Made by a program: the position numbers and the translations under genes. The notes under the pieces are model-generated. The model worked only from the letters and a program-made list of their open reading frames with translations. It was not told the DNA's origin and did not search any database. This document shows, piece by piece, positions 53,993 to 61,979 of a DNA stretch of 64,000 nucleotides. Numbering within the stretch: the first letter of the stretch is position 1; each line of letters starts with the position of its first letter. Origin of the DNA: Phosphitispora fastidiosa (GTDB lineage: Bacteria > Bacillota > Thermincolia > Thermincolales > UBA2595); contig NZ_JAHHUL010000006.1 in the NCBI RefSeq assembly GCF_019008365.1, positions 109,622 to 173,621 on the forward strand, in the 5' to 3' direction.

Positions 53993-55126
53993 ATGCGCAA
54001 AATATCTGTAAGCAAGCTGCAGTCAGGGATGATTTTGGGGAAAAGTCTTTATTCAGCCAATGGGAGCGTCTTGCTTTCTGCCGGGAGTGAACTTAACCCT
54101 GCATATGCCAAAAGGCTGCAGGCCCTGGGTTACCCGACAATCATTATTATTGACGGTTTTTGCCGGGACATCGAGTTCCCCGATGTAGTTTCTGACAGTA
54201 CAAGATTAGACGGGATTATAACATTGCGAAGGGTTTTTGAAGAGGCTAAAAAGTACCAAAAGGTAGATACCAAACTGATTAAGGATCTGGTAAACAGGCT
54301 GGCAGACGAGGTTCTGCAGAACAGGCAGCTGCTTTTTGAATTTTGTGATATCCGCTCTTATGACAGTTACCTGTATGCCCACTGCCTGAATGTATGTATC
54401 CTGTCACTGCGCATCGGTCTGGCCTTAAACTATAACGAGGTTCAGTTGCGGGACCTGGGAGTGGGGGCAGTTATGCACGATATCGGGTCCATGTATGTTG
54501 ATCCCAAGGTGGTGGAAAAACCGGGCCGGCTTTCGCCCGAAGAATTCAGTCAAATGCAGCAGCACAGCATCAAAGGTTTTAACCTCCTGAGAGACCAGAA
54601 AGATGTTAACCTGCTGGCAGCACATGTTGCTTTTCAGCATCATGAACGCATAGATGGTACTGGTTACCCGAGAGCCCTAAAGAATACTGACATCTGTGAA
54701 TTTGCCAGGATTGCAGCCATTGCTGACCTGTTTGATGCCCTTACCAGTGAGCGGAAACACCGGAAGGCTTACAGCACCTGTGAGGCTATAGAACTGATGA
54801 ATGAAGAAGCAGGGCTGAAAATAGACAGCTCATTAATGGAGCTTTTTCTGCAAAATGTCGCCCGGTATGCTGCCGGTTCTTTGGTGGAGCTTAGCTCGGG
54901 TGAGATAGGGCTTGTTGTATGCAATAGGCGCATTCACCCAGAGAAGCCTGTGGTGAGGATACTTACCGATAGCAATAAAATTCCTGCCGGTCCTGATTAC
55001 GTTCAGGAAATTGAATTAGTTAAAGAAACCGGCCTGAATATAGCAAGGGCGCTGCAGGATGACAGTGGATTTGCCGATGAACTTGGGGTTATCTATAATC
55101 AGGGGCAAAAGGTTGTAAATTCGTAG
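53993..55126 (+). CDS. HD-GYP cyclic di-GMP phosphodiesterase
   Basis: The 377-residue protein has an N-terminal region of ~125 residues and an HD-GYP domain with the HD pair in VMHDIGSMYVD (near residue 161), then AFQHHERIDGTGYPRAL and AIADLFDALTSERKHRKAY. HD-GYP enzymes hydrolyse c-di-GMP. It is controlled by the c-di-GMP riboswitch directly upstream. No membrane segment or response-regulator receiver is evident. GGGGG precedes the ATG. A MutT-like gene follows 24 bases later. Confidence 0.94.
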   Translation: MRKISVSKLQSGMILGKSLYSANGSVLLSAGSELNPAYAKRLQALGYPTIIIIDGFCRDIEFPDVVSDSTRLDGIITLRRVFEEAKKYQKVDTKLIKDLVNRLADEVLQNRQLLFEFCDIRSYDSYLYAHCLNVCILSLRIGLALNYNEVQLRDLGVGAVMHDIGSMYVDPKVVEKPGRLSPEEFSQMQQHSIKGFNLLRDQKDVNLLAAHVAFQHHERIDGTGYPRALKNTDICEFARIAAIADLFDALTSERKHRKAYSTCEAIELMNEEAGLKIDSSLMELFLQNVARYAAGSLVELSSGEIGLVVCNRRIHPEKPVVRILTDSNKIPAGPDYVQEIELVKETGLNIARALQDDSGFADELGVIYNQGQKVVNS

Positions 55127-55150
55127 GCGGAAGGAGATTACCGCAAAACC

Positions 55151-55537
55151 ATGAAAATACTGGTTGTCACGGCAGCAATTATAGAAAATAATGGTAAGTT
55201 CCTCATTGCCCAAAGGAAAAAAGGCTCTCACCAGGGGATGAAATGGGAGTTCCCCGGAGGCAAGGTAGAGCAGGGAGAAGATCCCGAAGCCTGCCTGATA
55301 AGAGAAATCAAGGAGGAGCTTGACATTAATGTTGAAGTGGGAGATATTTTCAAGGTCGTCTCCCACATCTATGAGGACAGGCAGGTTATCCTGCTCTGCT
55401 ACCTTTGCAGCCTAAAGGGCGGCCAGCCGTCCTGCATCGACTGCCAGGACTGGAAGTGGGCTGACCCTGAGGAAATGATGGGATATGAATTTGCCCCGGC
55501 AGATATCCCGGTTGTGCGGAAGTTGCTGGGTCAGTAA
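55151..55537 (+). CDS. mutT: MutT-type Nudix hydrolase
   Basis: The 128-residue protein carries a complete Nudix box (GGKVEQGEDPEACLIREIKE, then EL) at about residues 36-58 and the start VTAAIIENNGKFLIAQRKKG, as in 8-oxo-dGTP diphosphatases. It would clean oxidised nucleotides from the pool. AAGGAG lies about 14 bases before the ATG, which is long. It is probably co-transcribed with the HD-GYP gene. Confidence 0.92.
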   Translation: MKILVVTAAIIENNGKFLIAQRKKGSHQGMKWEFPGGKVEQGEDPEACLIREIKEELDINVEVGDIFKVVSHIYEDRQVILLCYLCSLKGGQPSCIDCQDWKWADPEEMMGYEFAPADIPVVRKLLGQ

Positions 55538-55571
55538 AACCTGGGCTTATTATTTTTCAATTGTAATCTGG

Positions 55572-55616
55572 ATAGGGGTAGATGTATTCGGCCTTGCGGA
55601 ACACATCTACCCCTAT
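55572..55616. repeat. 14-bp perfect inverted repeat hairpin
   Basis: ATAGGGGTAGATGT pairs perfectly with ACATCTACCCCTAT around a 17-base loop. No T-run follows on either side. It resembles the inner stem of the element at 55658 (GGGGCAGATAT), with paired changes. Confidence 0.85.
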
Positions 55617-55657
55617 TCAACAACACAAGTGAAAAATAGTAAAGCCAAGTAATAATA

Positions 55658-55883
55658 GAGCGGGTGTCCCAAATGGGGCACCCGCTCTGGATTAGGCCTA
55701 TGAATTAGGGAGGGGCAGATATGGTTCCGGAACGATGAGACTGATGTCCGCTTGTCGGCAATCCGCGTAAGCGGGAGCCGCAAACAAGCGGAATCGTTGC
55801 CATCGTGGAGGAATTATATCTGCCCCTCCCTTCAATTTTATAGGCCAAAAGAAAAGGTGTCCCATTATGGGACACCCGCTTGT
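55658..55883. repeat. Nested inverted-repeat element between convergent genes
   Basis: Outer arms GAGCGGGTGTCCC and GGGACACCCGCT are complementary. Next GGCCTAT pairs with ATAGGCC, and then GGGAGGGGCAGATAT (55708-55722) pairs perfectly with ATATCTGCCCCTCCC (55816-55830). The core holds further nested stems (AACGAT/ATCGTT, CCGCTTGT/ACAAGCGG, CCGC/GCGG). Each outer arm is also a local hairpin (55658-55687 and 55856-55876). No coding frame is convincing. Confidence 0.85.
55846..55876 (-). terminator. Terminator of the rhodanese gene
   Basis: On the minus strand GGTGTCCCA and TGGGACACC form a 9-bp stem with a three-base loop, followed by TTTTCTTTT. It lies 26 bases past the rhodanese stop codon. 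Confidence 0.8.
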
Positions 55884-55902
55884 ATTTTGGTAAGCTATTT
55901 TA

Positions 55903-56952
55903 TTAGTTGGCGACTGTCTCAAATCCAGGTGATTTGGTAAAGGCTTTAACAGCGCCCATTCCTTCAGTTTTGTCATTCCAGCCCATAGTACCGAACTTGA
56001 GGACATAAGATTCATAACCGAGCTGGTTGAGGAACATTGAGGTATAGCTTGCGGTGTGACCGGTGTAGCAGATAACAACAATCTTCTTATCGGTAGGAAG
56101 TTTCTTCAGGTTTTCTTCCTTGGCAATAGCGCCATAAGGGATATTAATTGCTCCCGGAACATGGCCTTTGGCATAGTCTTCAGGCTTCTGGATGCTGAGG
56201 AGGAAGTAGCTGTCATCTCCACCCTTGATAACTTTTTCATCAATTTCCTGAGGACTTACTGTAGGTCCTCTGCCTGCGGACAGGTAGGCATCGGTAGCTG
56301 CGATAATGATTTCTTCAGGAGTCTGAGCGCCGGTGTTAACTTCAGGAATTTCGTTAACAGCCTGAGCTTCAACAGCTTCGGTGTTCACATCAAAACCGGC
56401 TGACCCGGCGTAAGGTACAACCGCGCCCATTCCCGGTGATGCTTCGTTCCAGCCGTTCATCCCCATCTTCATTGCATAGGAATCATAACCAAGCTGGTTG
56501 AGGAACATTGAGGTATAGCTGGCGGTATGGCCGGTGTAGCAGATAACAACAATCTTCTTATCCTTGGGAAGCTGGGCCAGGCTTTCTGCTTTAGCAATTT
56601 GAGCATAAGGGATATTGATTGCTCCTTTTACATGGCCTTTGGCATAGTCTTCAGGCTTTTGGATACTGAGGAGGAAATAGCCGGCATCGCCGCCCTGAAC
56701 TACTTTTTCGTTAACCTCTTCAGCGCTGATTGTCGGAGCCGGAGCTGGATCTGCGCCGAGGTAAGCAGCGGTAGCTTCAATAATCGCGGCGGATTCAACT
56801 ACTTTTTCTTCAGCGGGCTGATTGTTTTCGACCGGTTCCTTTGCAGGATCATCTGCCGAATTTTCCGTGCCCCCGCACCCTGCCAGTGTTACCATCAGGC
56901 TGAGGGCGATAAGCAGCGCCATTACAGAATAAAGTCCTTTTCTCTTTAACAT
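55903..56952 (-). CDS. Lipoprotein with two near-identical rhodanese domains
   Basis: The 349-residue product has a signal peptide with lipobox LAGC (Cys25), an acidic linker, and two rhodanese domains at about residues 75-190 and 225-340. Both carry FLLSIQKPEDYAKGHV, GAINIPY and the active loop with cysteine, CYTGHTAS. The halves are very similar, so a recent internal duplication is likely. Rhodaneses carry persulfide sulfur; outside the cell this one could handle sulfide or thiosulfate. AAGGAGG precedes the ATG. It has a good terminator, and a sigma-H-like site lies about 280 bases upstream. Confidence 0.93.
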   Translation of the reverse strand: MLKRKGLYSVMALLIALSLMVTLAGCGGTENSADDPAKEPVENNQPAEEKVVESAAIIEATAAYLGADPAPAPTISAEEVNEKVVQGGDAGYFLLSIQKPEDYAKGHVKGAINIPYAQIAKAESLAQLPKDKKIVVICYTGHTASYTSMFLNQLGYDSYAMKMGMNGWNEASPGMGAVVPYAGSAGFDVNTEAVEAQAVNEIPEVNTGAQTPEEIIIAATDAYLSAGRGPTVSPQEIDEKVIKGGDDSYFLLSIQKPEDYAKGHVPGAINIPYGAIAKEENLKKLPTDKKIVVICYTGHTASYTSMFLNQLGYESYVLKFGTMGWNDKTEGMGAVKAFTKSPGFETVAN

Positions 56953-56977
56953 TTTTTTTCTGCCTCCTTAGATTTTA

Positions 56978-57064
56978 TTAGTATTTTGCTCCCGGAATTC
57001 TCCTGACTACGGTAGAGTCCAGATGATTGGTCCGGGGAAAATTAAATCTCAATACCGGTCTCAT
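56978..57064 (-). CDS. Candidate 28-residue small ORF ahead of the rhodanese gene
   Basis: On the minus strand an ATG at 57064 follows a strong AAAGGAGG site by about three to four bases and opens 28 codons (MRPVLRFNFPRTNHLD...) ending in TAA. The stop lies 25 bases before the rhodanese start. The product is basic and has no membrane segment. It may be a leader peptide coupled to the rhodanese gene. Only the ribosome site and position support it; no homologue is known to me. Confidence 0.4.
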   Translation of the reverse strand: MRPVLRFNFPRTNHLDSTVVRRIPGAKY

Positions 57065-57235
57065 CGACCTCCTTTCAGAAATTCTTGTTTATGACCGGAA
57101 GTTCAAAGCAAATGAAGCATCCAGTTCATAAAGTTAAGTGATTCACATAACAAACACTCTTATAATTAAACCAAAATATAGTGAATTTAAACATATTTTG
57201 ATAAAATAAGACATTATTCGATAAGTATAAACATA

Positions 57236-57264
57236 ATATTCTTCTTCATTGTGGTAATTCCTGC
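57236..57264 (-). promoter_or_regulatory. Sigma-H-like promoter facing the rhodanese gene
   Basis: On the minus strand GCAGGAATT, an 11-base spacer and GAAGAATAT match all defined sigma-H positions. Confidence 0.65.
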
Positions 57265-57441
57265 TAGACTAAGGAAGTTTTAATTTTCAAAAAAATAAAA
57301 AAACTTTCATTAGTACTATCTGCAGTAAGCCATAAATTTAGCAATTAAAAAAGTTTATATAAAGGTGTTTTTTAATCAGGAAATACTATAATAGCATTTA
57401 GTGAAGTCGCAATAAATAATTTTTAGATGTATCTTAGTATA

Positions 57442-57470
57442 GCAGGAATTTATAACTTTGTGAAGAATGA
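57442..57470 (+). promoter_or_regulatory. Sigma-H-like promoter facing the ABC transporter
   Basis: GCAGGAATT matches fully. After 11 bases GAAGAATGA matches except for G at one weak position. The terminator at 57524 lies between it and the transporter genes. Confidence 0.55.
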
Positions 57471-57523
57471 ATATTATGTGCAGTAGTAAACTGCCTCTCA
57501 TTTCCAAAATATATAAACCTGAC

Positions 57524-57556
57524 AAAAACCCGGCTGAAACTTTTAGCCGGGTTTTT
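57524..57556. terminator. Strong bidirectional terminator without an obvious gene
   Basis: AAAAACCCGGCT pairs with AGCCGGGTTTTT (12 bp) around nine bases, with a T-run on both strands. No annotated gene ends here on the plus strand. Confidence 0.85.
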
Positions 57557-57679
57557 GCCGGGTTTTTACCAGGGACTGGACAGTATTTGCAGAATAATGG
57601 TAGAATATAGTCATTGACCGGGGGTGTCGGCATATATATAGCACATAGTCCGGTTATGTTTACAGAACGGAGGCACTAT

Positions 57680-58708
57680 ATGATGAAGAGATTTATGCTA
57701 ATTTTTCTTTCAATACTGCTGTTGGCAGCGACGGCTGGATGTACGGGGAGCGGTACACCGGAAAAGGGCGGTGAGGACGGTGCGGCCTCAGGCAATGCTA
57801 CTGATACCGGGGTAACCTTAAAGGTGGCATCAATCCAGGGGCCTTCTGCTCTAAGTATGATTCATATGATTGAAAACAACCCTTCCCTGGGTAATGATGC
57901 AAAGGCGGAGTATATCATAAAAGACAGCCCGGAGACTGTAAGAGCAATGCTGATTCATTCGGAGGCTGATATTGCCACAATACCCACTAACCTTGCTTCA
58001 ATATTATATAATAAAGGTATACAGTATCAAACTGCAGCTATCGGCCTTTGGGGGACGCTCTACCTGGTCGGGAAAGATAATTCAGCTATCCGGCAATGGG
58101 ATGACCTGAAAAATAAAAGGATTTACCTGATGGCTAAAGGGATGACACCTGATATTTCCTTTCGGTATATGCTTGAGAAAAAAGGCATTGACCCTGAGAA
58201 AGATGTTATCCTCGATTACAGGTATCCTATGCCTCAGGAGCTGGCCGGCGCTGTGGGGGCGGGCAGGGCTGACCTCGCTGTATTGTCAGAGCCTATGGTA
58301 AGCACTCTGCTTGCCAAAAACAGCAGCTTGAAAATCATTATGGATCTGACCCGGGAATGGGATGAAACTGCGGAAAATAAAATACCTCTTGCCCAGACCT
58401 GTGTCTTTGTAAAAAAGGAGTTTGCCCTGAAGTATCCCGGAATTGTTGCAGGTTTTTTAAAGGAATACGAGAAATCTATACAGTGGGTTAATGCCAACAC
58501 TGAAGAAGCCGGGCAGCTGGCAGTGAAGCACGGAATAATGCCGGCAGCAGATGTGGCTTCAGATACTATCCCAAGATGTAATATGAGATATGAGGATGCC
58601 TCGAGTGTAAAAGAAGGCATTAACGCATATCTTAAGGTTTTCTATGATTTCGATCCCAATATTGTTGGAGGCAAACTGCCTGATGAAGGTTTTTATTACA
58701 AAAAGTAG
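57680..58708 (+). CDS. ABC transporter substrate-binding lipoprotein, NitT/TauT type
   Basis: The ATG at 57680 is six bases after CGGAGG. The 342-residue product has a lipobox (LLAATAGC), a Gly/Ser linker and a periplasmic-binding fold like SsuA/NMT1 proteins (VTLKVASIQGPSALSMIHMI, ADIATIPTNLASILYNKG, QELAGAVGAGRADLAVLSEP). It should capture a small solute outside the membrane and pass it to the permease encoded next. The substrate (sulfonate, nitrate, pyrimidine or other) cannot be read from the sequence. It overlaps the permease gene by 26 bases. Confidence 0.9.
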   Translation: MMKRFMLIFLSILLLAATAGCTGSGTPEKGGEDGAASGNATDTGVTLKVASIQGPSALSMIHMIENNPSLGNDAKAEYIIKDSPETVRAMLIHSEADIATIPTNLASILYNKGIQYQTAAIGLWGTLYLVGKDNSAIRQWDDLKNKRIYLMAKGMTPDISFRYMLEKKGIDPEKDVILDYRYPMPQELAGAVGAGRADLAVLSEPMVSTLLAKNSSLKIIMDLTREWDETAENKIPLAQTCVFVKKEFALKYPGIVAGFLKEYEKSIQWVNANTEEAGQLAVKHGIMPAADVASDTIPRCNMRYEDASSVKEGINAYLKVFYDFDPNIVGGKLPDEGFYYKK

Positions 58709-59489
58709 GGCAATCCGTACAAAAGACAGGGCAGCGCTTATGAAGGACAGGGGATTGGTGGTACTTTCCGTCATCAGCTTAATTTTTCTATGGAAGATAA
58801 TCTCCCTGGCTGCTGCTTCGGAGCTGCTGTTACCCACACCTGAAAAGACATTTCAGGTTCTGGTGAAGCTGGTTGCCTCTGATGAATTTGTTATCTCTGT
58901 GGGGTATACAGTACTGCGGGGTTTCCTGGGATTTTTGCTTTCTCTGGCCGTTGGGATAATAACCGGCATTTTGGCCGGTTTAAACAGAACATTTGATGTA
59001 ATGATAAAACCGGTTCTGGTTGCCGTAAGGGCAACACCGGTTATTTCTATTATTCTTTTGGCCCTGATTTGGTTATCAACTGACCTGGTACCGGTCTTTA
59101 TTGGTTTTCTGATAATGTATCCAATAATATCGACAAATGTTACCGAAGGGATAAAAAGTGTGGACGGGGAACTTGTGGACATGGCCAAAACTTACCGGGT
59201 TAAGACTTCAAGGCTCATCCGGGAAGTATACATTCCGGCAATTTCACCTTTTATAACAGGAGGTATATCCAATGCTGCCGGTATTGGGTGGAAAGCAATA
59301 ATTGCCAGTGAGGTTTTAAGTCAGCCCAGGTTTGCCATTGGGACCCAGATGCATACTGCCCAGTCATACCTGATGGTGGCTGAACTACTTGCCTGGACGG
59401 TTATCGCCGTTATGCTTAGTTACATATTTGAAGTACTCATCCGGTTGTTCGAAAAGAGGGCGGCAGCCTGGAGACGGGAGATAGTATGA
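58683..59489 (+). CDS. ABC transporter permease, NitT/TauT type
   Basis: The ATG at 58683 lies inside the binding-protein gene, nine bases after GGAGG. The 268-residue protein has about six membrane segments and the permease loop with EAA-like spacing (MAKTYRVKTSRLIREVYIPA, then AAGIGWKAIIASEVL). An ATG at 58740 would remove a basic N-terminus and is possible. The stop overlaps the ATPase start by four bases. Confidence 0.9.
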   Translation: MKVFITKSRAIRTKDRAALMKDRGLVVLSVISLIFLWKIISLAAASELLLPTPEKTFQVLVKLVASDEFVISVGYTVLRGFLGFLLSLAVGIITGILAGLNRTFDVMIKPVLVAVRATPVISIILLALIWLSTDLVPVFIGFLIMYPIISTNVTEGIKSVDGELVDMAKTYRVKTSRLIREVYIPAISPFITGGISNAAGIGWKAIIASEVLSQPRFAIGTQMHTAQSYLMVAELLAWTVIAVMLSYIFEVLIRLFEKRAAAWRREIV

Positions 59490-60196
59490 ATTTAAGTATC
59501 AGTGGTCTTTATAAGAGTTTTCCTGGTGTAGACCTTTACCAAGATTTTCGAATCGAATTCAGAGAAGGCAGGATAACCGGAATCCTGGGCCCTTCTGGAT
59601 GCGGCAAGACAACGCTGTTGAATATGATTACCGGAACGATCGCTCCTGATTCGGGAGAATTCCTCGGCCTTGCAGGGAAAAGGGTTTCCTGTATCTTTCA
59701 GGAACCAAGGCTGCTGCCCTGGAAGACGGTTAGTGAAAATGTGGAGTTTGTCTTAAAAGACCTTTTTCCCCAAAATGACAGGAGCAAAATTGTCTCGGGT
59801 CTGCTGAAAATGGTCAGCCTGGGGGACTTTGCCGGTCACTACCCGCGGGAGATCAGCAGCGGAATGAGACAAAGGGCAGCCGCGGCCCGGGCGTTTGCCT
59901 ATCCTTCAGATATACTGGTTATGGACGAACCTTTTCGGGCCCTTGACCTGAAGCTTAAAAGGTCCCTGATTAACTCATTTCGGAAACTGTGGGACACTGA
60001 CCGGAGGACAGTTGTGTTCGTTACCCATGATGTGGATGAAGCCCTTATGCTGTGTGATGAAATTTATATTTTTGGCGGACCCCCGGTTCGCATAATAAAA
60101 AAAATAGCAGTTACACTAAGTGATGGAGAATATTTCCCGGAAGACAGCTTGAGAGAAGCCATTAAGAATGAGATTTATCATTGTATGAAGGGGTGA
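59486..60196 (+). CDS. ABC transporter ATP-binding protein, NitT/TauT type
   Basis: The 236-residue ATPase has Walker A GPSGCGKTT, a Q-loop at CIFQEPRLLPW, the signature EISSGMRQRAAAARAFA, Walker B ILVMDEPF and the switch histidine in VFVTHDVDEAL. The signature reads SSGMRQ instead of SGGQ, as is common in this subgroup. It powers the transporter formed with the two preceding products. Confidence 0.94.
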   Translation: MNLSISGLYKSFPGVDLYQDFRIEFREGRITGILGPSGCGKTTLLNMITGTIAPDSGEFLGLAGKRVSCIFQEPRLLPWKTVSENVEFVLKDLFPQNDRSKIVSGLLKMVSLGDFAGHYPREISSGMRQRAAAARAFAYPSDILVMDEPFRALDLKLKRSLINSFRKLWDTDRRTVVFVTHDVDEALMLCDEIYIFGGPPVRIIKKIAVTLSDGEYFPEDSLREAIKNEIYHCMKG

Positions 60197-60200
60197 TATT

Positions 60201-60671
60201 ATGATTTTACTATCTATACCGGGTTACCAGAATATTAACCTGGAGAATCTGGTGCTGGATTTTAACGGCACTCTGGCCTCTGATGGCAGGCTGTCCGGTA
60301 AGACCAGAGAATTGGTGAATGAAGCAGCCGGGTCGCTTAAAGTATATGTCCTGACAGCAGACACCTTTGGTTCAGCCGGGCGGGAGTGTGCCGGTCTGAA
60401 GGCTGAATTGGTGATGATTGACAAGGATGATGGCGGACCTGATAAAGAGGCCTTTATTGAAAAAATAGGGGCTGCGCATACGGCAGCATTCGGAAACGGA
60501 GTAAATGATGTACTGATGCTGGCCAAGGCAGCGTTGGGTGTTGTCGTTATGGGGCCCGAGGGCTGTGCGGGACAAGCCCTGGCAAGGGCAGATGTGGTAG
60601 TAAGGGATATCAATGAAGGGCTGGGACTGCTCCTCAATCCTGTCAGACTGGCTGCTACTCTGCGGAAATAG
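60201..60671 (+). CDS. HAD-superfamily phosphatase-like protein
   Basis: The 156-residue protein has LVLDFNGTLASDG (motif I with Asp-Phe-Asn in place of DxD), YVLTADTFG (motif II) and NGVNDVLMLAKA (motif IV), as in soluble P-type-ATPase-like HAD proteins. The second motif I aspartate is replaced by asparagine, which may lower phosphatase activity. It starts four bases after the ABC ATPase stop, behind AAGGGG, so it is co-transcribed with the transporter. The substrate is unknown. Confidence 0.85.
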   Translation: MILLSIPGYQNINLENLVLDFNGTLASDGRLSGKTRELVNEAAGSLKVYVLTADTFGSAGRECAGLKAELVMIDKDDGGPDKEAFIEKIGAAHTAAFGNGVNDVLMLAKAALGVVVMGPEGCAGQALARADVVVRDINEGLGLLLNPVRLAATLRK

Positions 60672-60691
60672 AGTTCAAAGGAGAAGAGGCT

Positions 60692-61750
60692 ATGACAGTT
60701 ACTAAAGGATTTGCCAGTGATAATAATGCGGGGGTCCATCCGCGGGTCATGGAGGCAATCACGGCAGCCAACAAGGGCCACGTGTTATCTTATGGTGATG
60801 ACGAATACACCTTGCGGGCCCGGGAGAGGTTTGCTGATGTCTTTGGGAAAGAGGCAGAGGTTTTTTTCGTATATAACGGTACAGCTGCCAATGTCCTGGG
60901 ACTGGAGGCAGCTGCAGAGTCCTTCAATGCAATTATCTGTTCTGATGCTGCCCACATAAATGTTGATGAGTGCGGCGCTCCCGAGAAGTTCACCGGCTGT
61001 AAACTGCTGCCTGTGCCCACGAAAGATGGGAAGTTAACAGTTGCCGGGATAAAGGCATATATGCACGGCTTTGGCAATCAACACCACACCCAGCCGCGGG
61101 TTATATCTGTTACTCAGGCCACGGAGTATGGCACTGTTTATACTTCGGAAGAAATACACCAGATTGCCGGTTTTGCCCATCAAAACGGTATGCTTGTGCA
61201 TATGGACGGGGCCAGGCTGGCAAATGCGGCGGCAGGCCTCCGGACTGGGCTGATGGAGTTAACCGGGGATGCCGGTGTCGACGTGTTGTCATTTGGTGGG
61301 ACCAAAAACGGGCTGATGTTTGGGGAAACGGTTGTTTTCTTTAATCGGGAACTGGCACGGGATTTCATATTTATCAGAAAACAGGGGATGCAGCTGGCCT
61401 CAAAGATGCGCTTTATTGCTGTACAGTTCGAAGCCCTGCTGACAAATGACCTTTGGTTAAGTAATGCCAGGCATGCAAATAAAATGGCACAGCTTCTTGC
61501 CGCGGAGCTGGGAAAAATCCCAGGGGTAAAGCTGACACAGCAGGTTGAAGTAAATGCTGTTTTTGCGGTCATTCCGGCGGAAGTAATTCCCAGGCTTCAG
61601 GAAAAGTACTATTTTTATGTGTGGGATGAGGGAAAGAATGAAGTTAGGCTGATGACTTCCTTTGATACGAGTGAAGAGGAAGTGCGCGGCTTTGCCGGGA
61701 TGGTGCGGGAGACAATCAACTGCTTTGTTCCATCCAGCCAATCTGAATAA
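60692..61750 (+). CDS. ltaE: Low-specificity L-threonine aldolase
   Basis: The enzyme splits L-threonine or allo-threonine to glycine and acetaldehyde with pyridoxal phosphate. The 352-residue protein shows SDNNAGVHPRVMEAI, YGDDEYTLRARE, HMDGARLANAA and the cofactor lysine in SFGGTKNGLM. Length is normal. AAAGGAG lies before the ATG. Its 3' end overlaps the 3' end of the minus-strand gene at 61716 by 35 bases. Beta-eliminating lyases of the same fold are the main alternative. Confidence 0.92.
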   Translation: MTVTKGFASDNNAGVHPRVMEAITAANKGHVLSYGDDEYTLRARERFADVFGKEAEVFFVYNGTAANVLGLEAAAESFNAIICSDAAHINVDECGAPEKFTGCKLLPVPTKDGKLTVAGIKAYMHGFGNQHHTQPRVISVTQATEYGTVYTSEEIHQIAGFAHQNGMLVHMDGARLANAAAGLRTGLMELTGDAGVDVLSFGGTKNGLMFGETVVFFNRELARDFIFIRKQGMQLASKMRFIAVQFEALLTNDLWLSNARHANKMAQLLAAELGKIPGVKLTQQVEVNAVFAVIPAEVIPRLQEKYYFYVWDEGKNEVRLMTSFDTSEEEVRGFAGMVRETINCFVPSSQSE

Positions 61751-61934
61751 TTCCCTTAATTACAGAGAGCGGTACAGAGGTACTGTTATAAATCTCCATA
61801 ACGGTGGCATTGGGGTTGGCTTTGATAAACTCAGAAATTGTATCATAATATTGTTTTGCTCTGATCATGCAGCCTTGACAAAAAGGCTGACCGGTGACAT
61901 GACCACAGATAATGCAATTATATTGTTGGCGCAT
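61716..61934 (-). CDS. Small zinc-ribbon protein, YvyF (flagellar operon protein)-like
   Basis: The 72-residue protein has two CXXC pairs (CIICG and CQGC) in its first 22 residues and a helical C-terminal half (NATVMEIYNSTSVPLSVIKG). This matches the layout of the small zinc-ribbon proteins found in flagellar operons of Firmicutes. GGAGG lies six bases before the ATG. No flagellar gene is nearby, so its role here is open. It overlaps the threonine aldolase gene tail to tail. Confidence 0.72.
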   Translation of the reverse strand: MRQQYNCIICGHVTGQPFCQGCMIRAKQYYDTISEFIKANPNATVMEIYNSTSVPLSVIKGIIQIGWMEQSS

Positions 61935-61979
61935 CTGAATCCTCCGTTTAGAATTGCGGTATTTGACAATACATGATAT

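Larger units (their letters stand above)
57065..57613. other. AT-rich divergent control region, no gene recognised
   Basis: This stretch of about 550 bases lies between the minus-strand rhodanese unit and the plus-strand ABC transporter. It holds two outward-facing sigma-H-like sites and one strong terminator, listed separately. It has no convincing coding frame with a ribosome site. Confidence 0.7.

Noticed and set aside
61751..61976. A plus-strand frame at 61662-61976 after threonine aldolase.
   Set aside because: It has no ribosome site and overlaps the better supported minus-strand zinc-ribbon gene.
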